From: Egerieenecus sp048201975
Lineage (GTDB): Bacteria > Bacillota > Clostridia > Christensenellales > Aristaeellaceae
Assembly: GCA_048201975.1 (NCBI GenBank)
Contig: DBFBGQ010000060.1
Location: 1 to 27,987 of the forward strand
Direction: 5' to 3'
DNA length: 27,987 nt
This document shows positions 16,272 through 24,800 of the stretch, piece after piece (the first letter of the stretch is position 1; each line of letters opens with the position of its first letter). The translations under genes and the position numbers were made by a program. The notes below the pieces were generated by a model. The model was not told where the DNA came from. It saw nothing but the letters and a program-made list of their open reading frames with translations, and ran no database searches.

Positions 16272-16375
16272 ATTGTACCGGCTGCAAGGGTTTTTGTCCG
16301 AAAACAAAGCGGATCTGCAATTCGGCCTCATTCAAGGCAGGGCATATTGCAGATCCGCAACAAAACGTGTACAAT
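16272..16375. promoter_or_regulatory. Divergent promoters and 13-bp inverted-repeat operator
   Basis: Rightward: TTGCAG (16347-16352), 17 bp, TACAAT (16370-16375) drives the XRE gene. Leftward: TACAAT on the minus strand (16272-16277) with a weak -35 at 16295-16300 could drive the primase operon. A perfect 13-bp inverted repeat (GCGGATCTGCAAT at 16309-16321 and its complement at 16346-16358) overlaps the rightward -35 box and lies just upstream of the leftward promoter. It is the likely operator for the XRE repressor. Confidence 0.65.
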
Positions 16376-16409
16376 TTAGCCAAAGATACCCCAACGGGAG
16401 GTCACCCTT

Positions 16410-17225
16410 ATGGAGGAACAAAAGACGCCGGGCATGCGCATTCGAGCGTTACGGGAAATGAAATTTCAGTCCATTCGGAATCTGGCGGAGCAGGCGGGGA
16501 TTTCCCCGTCCACCCTGGGCCGCATCGAGACTGGCGCCATGAAAAGCATCGGCAGCGAAACCCTGGCAAAGCTAGCCGTTGCCCTGGACGTATCGGCGGA
16601 CTACATTCTGGGCCTGACGCCCGTGCAGAAACGCCGAAACATGGACGTTGTGGCCACGGGGCTTTCCGAGGAAAGCGTGCGCAGGCTGATTCATCGCACC
16701 GTGGATACGGACATTGTGAACCGCCTCATGGAGCACAAAAGCTTCCCGCTGCTGACCAAGTACATCCGCATGTATTTTTCCAATCAGACGGAATACGGCA
16801 TGCAGGCCCGAAACAGCCTCTTTGACCTGGCAACGGATGAGCTGCGGAACATAGCCCTTTCACCGGAGCAGAAGCGGGAAGCCATGGAATCCGCCGTGCT
16901 GCTCAAGTCACAAAAGACAGCGCCCCACGAAGCCGAAATGGAGAAAATCAAGACCACCTTTCTGGCTATTCTCAAGGACATCAAGAAGGGCCTGGAAAAC
17001 GAGCAGCCCACTTCGCCCCCCATACAGATGCAGGTATTCCAGGCGATTCTGCAAACCGCAGGCAGTGCCGTCGCCGTTCCCCCGGACCTGGACGCATTCC
17101 TGGACAAGCTCATCGCCATCATGCGCCAGACCTGCCCTATGTCCGACGAGAGCGCCCGGCTGTTCAAGGCGCTTTTCCAATCCATGATCGCGGACAAGGC
17201 CGCAAGCCAACGCACGCAGGCATAA
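16410..17225 (+). CDS. XRE-family repressor of the mobile element
   Basis: This 271-residue regulator begins with a Cro/CI helix-turn-helix (about 9-65): LREMKFQSIRNLAEQAGISPSTLGRIETG, followed by SETLAKLAVALDVSADYILGL. The long C-terminal part (about 75-271) is helical and unassigned. It may be a dimerization or ligand domain, and no LexA-type Ser/Lys protease motif is evident. The start ATG at 16410 has GGGAGGT seven nucleotides upstream. It is transcribed away from the primase-helicase-relaxase block over a shared operator with a perfect inverted repeat. This resembles an immunity-type control switch for an integrated element. Confidence 0.88.
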   Translation: MEEQKTPGMRIRALREMKFQSIRNLAEQAGISPSTLGRIETGAMKSIGSETLAKLAVALDVSADYILGLTPVQKRRNMDVVATGLSEESVRRLIHRTVDTDIVNRLMEHKSFPLLTKYIRMYFSNQTEYGMQARNSLFDLATDELRNIALSPEQKREAMESAVLLKSQKTAPHEAEMEKIKTTFLAILKDIKKGLENEQPTSPPIQMQVFQAILQTAGSAVAVPPDLDAFLDKLIAIMRQTCPMSDESARLFKALFQSMIADKAASQRTQA

Positions 17226-17620
17226 CGTGGGGAGTATTCCGTGGGGAGGCAGTTCCGCCCTTCCGGAGCAGGCATTCCCAGGTACGCGCAGATATACCTT
17301 TGCTGGCCGCTTCCATGGAGGAACAAAAGGAGTCTGCAACGATGTCATGGCATGCGCGATGGCTCCTTTTGACACGCCGGCGCCCGCCGCGCCGGTCCGT
17401 CCCCTTGCAGCGTCAGCGGCCCGCAAAGGTATAACACACTAGACTTTGCAGGCAAAGTCGTGTGCCAACAGGGGTGCTGCTCGCCCCTATTGGATGACCC
17501 AGAGCAAAGGCGCGGAGCCCCTTTGGAGGCCCCCTCCGCTGGCATGGAGGCACGCTGCTGCCTCATGCGAGCTGGATAGGCACACGGCATCTGCGGCTGC
17601 CCTTTACATCCGCATATGCA
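17226..17620. other. Intergenic stretch with hairpins, no supported gene
   Basis: Two inverted repeats stand out. An 8-bp pair (AAAAGGAG...CTCCTTTT, about 17324-17376) could end the XRE transcript. A compact hairpin at 17435-17464 has a GACTTTGC/GCAAAGTC core flanked by CACAC/GTGTG. GC-rich palindromic bits follow to about 17545. Short frames here lack ribosome sites and any recognisable protein. The composition resembles the structured gap at 3130-3292. Confidence 0.45.
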
Positions 17621-17665
17621 AAAAAAATAGAGAGGCATGGTTCGCTGACCATGGCCTCTCTATTT
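17621..17665 (-). terminator. Terminator downstream of the CRISPR array and XRE remnant
   Basis: A 16-bp stem with one bulged base (17625-17640 with 17649-17665) is followed on the minus strand by a T run (A residues at 17621-17627). It overlaps the stop codon of the XRE remnant. It probably served that gene and now ends the array transcript. Confidence 0.85.
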
Positions 17666-17888
17666 ATGTTGCTCCAGGAAAAGATCGATTATGTCACTGA
17701 CCGCTTGTTTCTCGCGTTGGGAAAGCTGATCCCATCGGTTTATCAGATGCTGTTGTTCAGCGGTGAGGTGCGCGTCCTCCCCTTCCTCAAAGAATTGAGC
17801 AAGCGTAATTCCCAGTCCATCGCAAAGCAAAGAGAGTGTTGACACCGTCGGATTCGTTGAACGTCCGAAGATGTTCTTGATGGTAGTA
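17660..17888 (-). pseudogene. 3' part of an XRE regulator truncated by the CRISPR array
   Basis: About 75 codons on the minus strand read TTIKNIFGRSTNPTVSTLSLLCDGLGITLAQFFEEG and then a helical tail ending FLEQHK. This matches the second half of a small Cro/CI repressor, from the recognition helix onward. The first half of the helix-turn-helix is absent: the frame runs directly into the leader-distal CRISPR repeat (17880-17915), with GAGGTTAC shared between repeat and gene. The only in-frame ATG lies inside a spacer, so a functional protein is unlikely. The original terminator is intact. No matching 5' half was recognised on the far side of cas9. Confidence 0.75.
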
Positions 17889-19902
17889 ACCTCTAAAACA
17901 GCACCATTCTCAAACCAGCAGGAGCTGGACAAAGCCTTCGTGCCTGTCTAAGTTACCTCTAAAACAACACCATTCTCAAACTGACCTGGTTAACGCTCCT
18001 GAACAGGTGACGGTCTAAGTTACCTCTAAAACAACACCATTCTCAAACCATGCTTCCAGCAGGAAAGGCTTTCCCCGCGTCTAAGTTACCTCTAAAACAA
18101 CACCATTCTCAAACGAAGCCTGCAAAGCATGAACCAGCGCATGGGGTCTAAGTTACCTCTAAAACAACACCATTCTCAAACTCAGGTCTGCGACAGATAC
18201 ATAAGAATCACGTCTAAGTTACCTCTAAAACAACACCATTCTCAAACAGGTAACGCATTCGGCATAAATCAATGTTGTCTAAGTTACCTCTAAAACAACA
18301 CCATTCTCAAACTCAGCGTTTCTTCTGCCTTCAAGCAGATCACTGTCTAAGTTACCTCTAAAACAACACCATTCTCAAACCGCGAACTGCTGCAGCTCCT
18401 TTTCCAGCTGTCTAAGTTACCTCTAAAACAACACCATTCTCAAACCAATACGATGGCAACCTATCCGTCTGAAGAGTCTAAGTTACCTCTAAAACAACAC
18501 CATTCTCAAACACCTATGATGATATAGAGCGCATCATGAAGGTCTAAGTTACCTCTAAAACAACACCATTCTCAAACGACTTTGTGCGCATGTGCCAGCG
18601 GCAATGGGTCTAAGTTACCTCTAAAACAACACCATTCTCAAACGAATTTAGCGGGGGAGACGTGGTTTCCGTAGTCTAAGTTACCTCTAAAACAACACCA
18701 TTCTCAAACCGCGCCGGTGTCCACTGTGTCAGTCCATATGTCTAAGTTACCTCTAAAACAACACCATTCTCAAACAACCGCGTGGGCGTAAGTACCAGCA
18801 GGCTGGTCTAAGTTACCTCTAAAACAACACCATTCTCAAACAAGTGTGGTTATGCTATTTCTAATTTCATCAGTCTAAGTTACCTCTAAAACAACACCAT
18901 TCTCAAACAGGTCGGTGCGGGTCAGTCCTGCTTCGATCGTCTAAGTTACCTCTAAAACAACACCATTCTCAAACGTCTTTGCTTCGCATAATGGATAGCC
19001 ATATCGTCTAAGTTACCTCTAAAACAACACCATTCTCAAACAGAAGGTGTTCGTGTATTCACCCTGTGGATCGTCTAAGTTACCTCTAAAACAACACCAT
19101 TCTCAAACATGCTTTCAGAATGTGCCCTATCTTTCACTCGTCTAAGTTACCTCTAAAACAACACCATTCTCAAACTTGTGCAGATTGCTATAAGGAAAAT
19201 CATTAGTCTAAGTTACCTCTAAAACAACACCATTCTCAAACGACCAGGCGATGATGTACATATGGCAATGCGTCTAAGTTACCTCTAAAACAACACCATT
19301 CTCAAACGGAAGCGCTGACCCAAGCAATGCTGGCCGCGGTCTAAGTTACCTCTAAAACAACACCATTCTCAAACCATACCATTTCGCCCCGGCTGGGCGT
19401 TAAGTCTAAGTTACCTCTAAAACAACACCATTCTCAAACGCGCGGCCTGGCGTAGGCAAGTCGGCGCTGGGTCTAAGTTACCTCTAAAACAACACCATTC
19501 TCAAACGGAAGAAATAATAACACATTCATTTCATTTGTCTAAGTTACCTCTAAAACAACACCATTCTCAAACGGAGCGGCGGATGAGTTCTGATAGCTGC
19601 ATGTCTAAGTTACCTCTAAAACAACACCATTCTCAAACTCTTCATCGTCAACAACTGCGTCAGTTTCGGTCTAAGTTACCTCTAAAACAACACCATTCTC
19701 AAACGACCATGGCCTTGTATTCTTCCGTTGCACTGTCTAAGTTACCTCTAAAACAACACCATTCTCAAACCAGCATCACCGCAAGCCCCTCACCGCGCAA
19801 GTCTAAGTTACCTCTAAAACAACACCATTCTCAAACCATCCGTCAAACCATTTCAAACTGTCACCCGTCTAAGTTACCTCTAAAACAACACCATTCTCAA
19901 AC
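17880..19902 (-). CRISPR. Type II-A CRISPR array, 31 repeats and 30 spacers
   Basis: Thirty identical 36-bp repeats and one degenerate terminal copy alternate with spacers of 29-32 bp, mostly 30 or 31. In the transcribed (minus) orientation the repeat begins GTTTGAGAATGG and ends GGTAACTTAGAC. Repeats start (plus coordinates) at 17880, 17946, 18013, 18079 and so on to 19867. The 17880 copy differs at one internal base and over its last nine bases, marking it as the old, leader-distal end. The leader lies at 19903-19971 beside csn2. All spacers look distinct, and none was seen to match other parts of the window. Perfect repeat conservation over 30 units suggests a recently active array. Confidence 0.99.
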
Positions 19903-19999
19903 CCCAAATCCTGTGGGAGGAGAATCGCACGACACCATCCGTACGGTTGCAGAGGTAACCATCCGCCTTCATTATAACGAATCAGGGTAGATTTCGCAA
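19903..19999 (-). promoter_or_regulatory. CRISPR leader and array promoter
   Basis: On the minus strand TTGCGA (19994-19999), a 17-bp spacer and TATAAT (19971-19976) form a near-consensus promoter. Its -10 box overlaps the csn2 stop codon. Transcription would start about 62 nt before the first repeat. The leader ends in ATTTGGG just before the repeat, close to the ATTTGAG leader-anchoring end known from streptococcal type II-A systems. That comparison is from memory of the family. Confidence 0.75.
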
Positions 20000-20658
20000 T
20001 CGTCTTTATCAATAATCCAAACCGTTTCAGTGGTTCTGTCGATTGCCGGGCAAGAAGCTTCCACCAGCAGCATGCGCATCTTGCGATAAAACGCCTCACG
20101 GTATAGTGCTTTCAGTTCCGCCTGAGACAGATATTGTTTCAGATGGACAAAGATAAAACATTCCTTGCGCAGATAGGCCTGAGCAATGCGCATTCGCCGC
20201 AGGAGGCGTTCAGGCAGGTCTGCCGTCCGATCGTCAAAACGCAGCCCGCACAGCTTAATCAGCTGCGCCCAATCCAGCTCATCCGCAAAAAGCAGGTGCT
20301 CCTCGCTCTCCAGCGCAATTTCGCCAGCCCAGGCCAGCACCTGCTGGCATACCTCCTGTGTGTGGAGAAAGTGTTCTGCGGACGCCGCCTGTGCCTTCGC
20401 CCATTTGGTCAACATCGCCTGCGCAGCGCGGTCGTTGAGCTCCACGCGCAGCGGATCGCTGATTACCTCGCAGTATTTTCCGAATTCCAGAGGCTGCATG
20501 TTTTTCGACAACACAAAGCCGCCGCTGTCTCCTTGCGCTTGAGCAATCAGTTCTCCTACCACCCGGCGAAATCGTATCGGCGATTCGATAGCGAATACGG
20601 GTACGCGATTCTCCGGCCAGTCAATGACCATTTCGCGGTTCAGATAGGCCAGTCTCAT
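19972..20658 (-). CDS. csn2: Csn2, type II-A spacer-acquisition protein
   Basis: At 228 residues this fits the short Csn2 form, a ring-shaped, calcium-dependent tetramer that binds DNA ends during spacer uptake. Recognisable parts are the start MRLAYLNREMVIDWPENRVPVFAIESPIRFRRVV, the central acidic stretch ESEEHLLFADELDWAQLIKLCGL, the FIFVHLKQYLSQAELKALYREAFYRKMRMLLVEAS block, and the ending TVWIIDKDDCEIYPDSL with the family's terminal D-CEI. Its ATG overlaps the cas2 stop by four bases. Its presence, with cas9, cas1 and cas2, makes the locus type II-A and not II-C. The stop codon overlaps the array promoter -10 box. Confidence 0.9.
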   Translation of the reverse strand: MRLAYLNREMVIDWPENRVPVFAIESPIRFRRVVGELIAQAQGDSGGFVLSKNMQPLEFGKYCEVISDPLRVELNDRAAQAMLTKWAKAQAASAEHFLHTQEVCQQVLAWAGEIALESEEHLLFADELDWAQLIKLCGLRFDDRTADLPERLLRRMRIAQAYLRKECFIFVHLKQYLSQAELKALYREAFYRKMRMLLVEASCPAIDRTTETVWIIDKDDCEIYPDSL

Positions 20659-20975
20659 AGCACAATCAGCCTTTCGTCGCTGTCAATCACATCGGACGTC
20701 GTCTCTCCCAGAATAAACTCACTACGGGCAAACTGTTTTTCCGTGATGCACAGCACCTGAATCAGACCTGCCGCGGGTTTGTTTCGCCGCAGGTTGGCCA
20801 AAATCGCCTGTACTGCGGTCATATTCAGCGCCAGCTTGCAGTAAACCGACTCCTGGAGCATCAAAAATCCATTTTGGATCAGATACCGATGAAACAGGCT
20901 GTAGGCACGGCGATCCTCCCCGTCCGTTGAAGGGAGGTCGTAAAGTACCAATACACGCATAAACCTATAGCTCAT
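20655..20975 (-). CDS. cas2: Cas2 spacer-acquisition protein
   Basis: This 106-residue ferredoxin-fold protein is the structural centre of the Cas1-Cas2 integrase that inserts new spacers. It starts MSYRFMRVLVLYDLPSTDGEDRRAY, matching the type II-A Cas2 opening, and contains the family segment TEKQFARSEFILGE and the ending DSDERLIVL. The start at 20975 overlaps the end of cas1 by 11 bp, and its stop overlaps csn2 by four bases. Such overlaps indicate coupled translation and roughly equal amounts of the adaptation proteins. The Asp of the strand-1 motif (LYDLP) is present. Confidence 0.96.
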   Translation of the reverse strand: MSYRFMRVLVLYDLPSTDGEDRRAYSLFHRYLIQNGFLMLQESVYCKLALNMTAVQAILANLRRNKPAAGLIQVLCITEKQFARSEFILGETTSDVIDSDERLIVL

Positions 20976-21840
20976 CGCTGTAAAACCGAAGCTCCTCCAT
21001 GTCGTTTTCCTCCAAGGCGCGGAATACGCTCTTGCAGTAGATTTTGATTGCGTTGCTCACGTATTGCCGGCTCTGGGAGATCGTCACCTTCCGATTGAGG
21101 ACGTCGATCAGCGCAAGCCTGACCTCCTTGTTCATTTCCTTTGGCCGCAAGTCATATACCAACCTGTCGATCAGCGGCCGATACGGTTCCATCAGATCGC
21201 AAGCCAGGTTGAAGGGATTGAGCATGTTATCATGAAACACGCCCAGCTGCGTCACATAACCGTTGGCAACAATCTCACGATTGAAGGCTGAAAGAAGGAT
21301 GGCATAGCCAAAGTTCAGCGCCTGATTGATCGCGCAGCCATCCCCACGCGTAAATCCCACGCCAAACAATCCGCCAAAGTAGACCTTTGCCGCATGTCCC
21401 TCGCGATTGCTAGCATCCGCGCCCTCTACATGTTCAGCATAGACTTCCAGCATCTGCGCTCGCTCCGCCTCATGCGCGTAGAGAAGCATGGCCTGTTGCT
21501 TTCGGATTTTCTCGCGAATAATCGTGCCCCAGAGCAGATTCTTTCGCTCTTTGGGCCAGGCAATCTGACTGCGCAGCTTGCCGCTGGCGTCATAGCTGCC
21601 ATAGCAGGGCATCACCTCAGCTGCCGGATTACGCTGCTCGTCGCAAAAGATGATTTTCACTTTTCTCCGCGACAGCTCCACCATTAGCGCCGCCGTCATA
21701 GACACTGCGGTCGATTCCACGATCAGCGTTCCAATCTCGGACAAGTGAATCCGAGTAACATCTTCCCGGCGCACCTGCAGGTATCCAAGGCTCATATCCA
21801 GCTTGCAGCGGCTGGAGATTACCACAGTTCGCCAGCTCAT
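20965..21840 (-). CDS. cas1: Cas1 integrase
   Basis: This is the metal-dependent integrase of spacer acquisition, 291 residues. The catalytic triad is intact: Glu147 in SNREGHAAKVYF, His203 in GVFHDNMLNPFNL and Glu218 in LACDLMEPYRP. These positions are close to those of the streptococcal type II-A enzyme. The N-terminal beta-sandwich (1-75) begins MSWRTVVISSRCKLDMSLGYL. The ATG at 21838-21840 overlaps the cas9 stop by four bases. With Cas2 and Csn2 it forms the adaptation complex, and in type II-A systems Cas9 selects PAM-bearing protospacers. Confidence 0.98.
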   Translation of the reverse strand: MSWRTVVISSRCKLDMSLGYLQVRREDVTRIHLSEIGTLIVESTAVSMTAALMVELSRRKVKIIFCDEQRNPAAEVMPCYGSYDASGKLRSQIAWPKERKNLLWGTIIREKIRKQQAMLLYAHEAERAQMLEVYAEHVEGADASNREGHAAKVYFGGLFGVGFTRGDGCAINQALNFGYAILLSAFNREIVANGYVTQLGVFHDNMLNPFNLACDLMEPYRPLIDRLVYDLRPKEMNKEVRLALIDVLNRKVTISQSRQYVSNAIKIYCKSVFRALEENDMEELRFYSDEL

Positions 21841-24800
21841 AGCCTATTGAGGTCAACGACCCGCTCATACAGGCCGGTCGGAGACTGATGGATAAGCAGT
21901 GCTTGGGCGCATCCAGAAATCATTCCTGAAGGGTGCAGGATGCCAAAATTCTTGACCAGTCCGATGCCTGTCAGATCTGCTTCTCCTCCCACCCGTGAGA
22001 ACAGGTTGAGGAGCTGACACAAAATGCAGCACTGCTGCGCAACATCCAGAGCCTCAAACGCCGCTCGAGCCTGGAGCAGCTTGTCCCTTTGGCCGCTCAT
22101 TCTCTGACAATAGGGCATGCGCTCCATTTTTTGCACGAACAGGTCGTAAAGTGCCAAGTTTTTCTCCGGGCAGAGACCATCCCGGGGGTTGGGCCGATAT
22201 CCGTCCCCGCCGCGAAGACGTTCGTATTCCATACTTTCCCGCGCAACCTTAACGATCTTTTTGATATATTGTTCCCACTCCTCCGATACCATCAGCTGAT
22301 TGGCGTTCTGGATGCAAAGATTACCGTTGGTCCTGCCTGTTATATACATTTTATACCCGTCCAAGGAGAGTAACGCTCGCATACGAATGATTGGCAGGAT
22401 GATCCGAGGCTCCTTCAGGTCGCGCATCTCGATGCAGTGGCGTAGCGCAAGCTCCGGGTGGGAGACAGCGTCGGGGTACAGGTGCAGCGGTATGTCAATG
22501 AGGGAGCGTACCCGACGTCGACGCAACGTATGTTCCACCAGCATGAAGCATGCGCCGGTAACCTTGTTGTATCCGCCATACTTTTCGATCGGCAAGCCCT
22601 TCTTGAGCGGCATCTGGCCCTGGCCTTGGGGCTTCGGCTGCAAATCAAACAGTATGCCGCTGTAGATTACCGACATCATCGTCACCAGCGGGCTGTTGCG
22701 CGCCATTGTCCGGCGCACGGTAGCGATAGACCCTCCATCTGCCGGATCCCACGCCAGCACGCCACCACGATGGATTTCCATCTTCAAGAGGCTGTCCAGA
22801 TTGACGGTATAATTGTCCCTGTGCTCGCAAATGTATCGCATGGGCGAATGGGTAAACTGCGTGTTATAGATATTGCCCACAACAATGTTGAGATATGCGT
22901 CCTTGGCATGGTGCAGGTCGTTGAGTTCTCGCACCTTAGGCAGGCTTCGTGCATGGCGAAAGTCAGATACCAGTCCCGCCTTCACATAGACGATCTCGCT
23001 GTCGGGCATCATGCGCCCTAATAGCTGGGCGACCGCCTTGGTGCCCTGGCGGGTCTCCACAAGCTGTCGCGCTGCAAATGAGGTTAACTCCTCGTCTGTA
23101 AAGCCCGTGCGGCGCGTCAGTCGCTCGTACTTCTCTCTGGAGATCAGCTTCCTGTACAGCAGCATGCTCCAAAACGCCCTTTCCCCCTCCACAATCTCAT
23201 GACTGAGTGGATAGTCATTGCCTTTCTTTTCATTTAGCGTCCGCTTGACGAGCACGCGATTGTCAATGCTATCATCCTTCACGCGCGAACGGGGGTAGAT
23301 ATGGTCGATGTCATAGAGGCTCTCGCTACGCAGCAGTTCCTCCAGATCGATACGCTCGCCAGAATACATGCACCTGCCCATCTGTGTGTAGTAAAGGTAG
23401 ATCTTGTCCTGACGCAGCCGCTGGCTGTCCGTCTGCATCAGGGTCTCGTAGAGCGCGCCCGCCTCATTCTGGAAGGTCTCATAGCATGCCAGCAGGGTTT
23501 GCTTGCGCTTAGGCTTGCGTTCGGGCTTTTTTTCTTTACCGCGCGCCATTTCTATGAAAATCTTTTTCGGGTCATGTCCGATCACCTTGCGCAGTTCACG
23601 AGCAACCAGCACGGTCTGGCGGATCTGCCGTTTTACTGACGGCGAGACGTACAGTTCGTCTATGAAGTCATACAGACTTTCCTCCCCCACATCACGGTTG
23701 CGCGCCTCGATTGCCTCTGCAAACATATAGCGATCGCTCAGCAACCCCATCAGCGTCTCATTTGTCTTCCACAAGGTATCCAATATGCTTGCGCCATCCG
23801 GCTGGCCAGGCACAAAGGACGTCACCTCGCACAGCAGTTCCCGGCTCAGGCGTCCCCATCCCGCGCAGTGAAGGCGTAGCAGGCGGCCGATCACGTCGTC
23901 GGTTAGCCCCAAGCTGCGCAGCTTTTCCCGAAGCAATCTGCGATCATCACCAAAATATGTTGCCGCCAGTACGATTTCTTCAGCCTTCGCATCGTCATAT
24001 TTCTCCCCAAGAATCTCCTGCAGTGCAAGCGTCGTGCGCAGGCTGCTCTTGACACCGCCCTGCACGTCGATGCCCCCAAGGTCCTCCCGGCTCACGTCGT
24101 AGCCCTGCGCCCGCAGGAAGCCGACGATGTTACGAATGCCCGGCTTCCTGATTTTCAGGAATACCTGCTCAAAAATCGCCTGTTTCAGCTCAATGGAGAG
24201 CGGCTCGCCCTTTACCGTCATGGGGTTCAGTTCGTTGAGCACTGTGAAACGCTCATAGATGGGCGAGCAGGCGGGCAGCACGTCGCATCCGCGCAGGTAG
24301 GTGCAGGAGGAGGTCATACGGTCAATGAAAGCCTGTGCGCTGCGGACGCGATCCACTCGGTCTTCAAAATTCCAGGGATAGATTGGTCCCTCCGTCTTGC
24401 GTACGAACCAGCTATTGGGGGAATGTGGATTGAGCGGCCCCACATAGTACGGAATGCGAAACACCAATAGTGCACGAATCTTATCCGCCGGCGTCAAGCC
24501 TTCGACATCCTTCTCCTTCAAAAAGGGCAGATAGACGGCCGCCCGATCCAGAATCTGTTCCATCTCTGCCCTGTGTAGCTGGTAGGGAATGACACTATTG
24601 TCGCCGGAGATAAGCTTTGGCAGAAGTGTTCCTTCCTTTGCCCGTGTTCTCAGGGCTTGTACACGTTCGTCCTGCTCCAGCGTATCCAGTACCTTCTCGA
24701 TAAACTTGCAAAAGTCCTCATGCCCACAGACCTTGACTGTCTGTTTTTTTCCTTCAACCCATGCATGCCCGACAATGCTCGCATAGTTACCCGGCACGTC

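Noticed and set aside
17227..17442. A 71-codon frame after the XRE gene
   Set aside because: It has no convincing ribosome site or domain, and it overlaps hairpins that probably act as terminator or repeat.
19535..19990. A plus-strand open frame with a repeated SKLPLKQHHSQT peptide
   Set aside because: The repeat peptide is simply the translated CRISPR repeat, whose spacing happens to stay in frame. There is no ribosome site or protein family.
20965..21840. Type II-C assignment of the CRISPR locus
   Set aside because: A first reading of cas9-cas1-cas2 alone suggested II-C, but the gene at 19972-20658 matches Csn2, so the locus is II-A.
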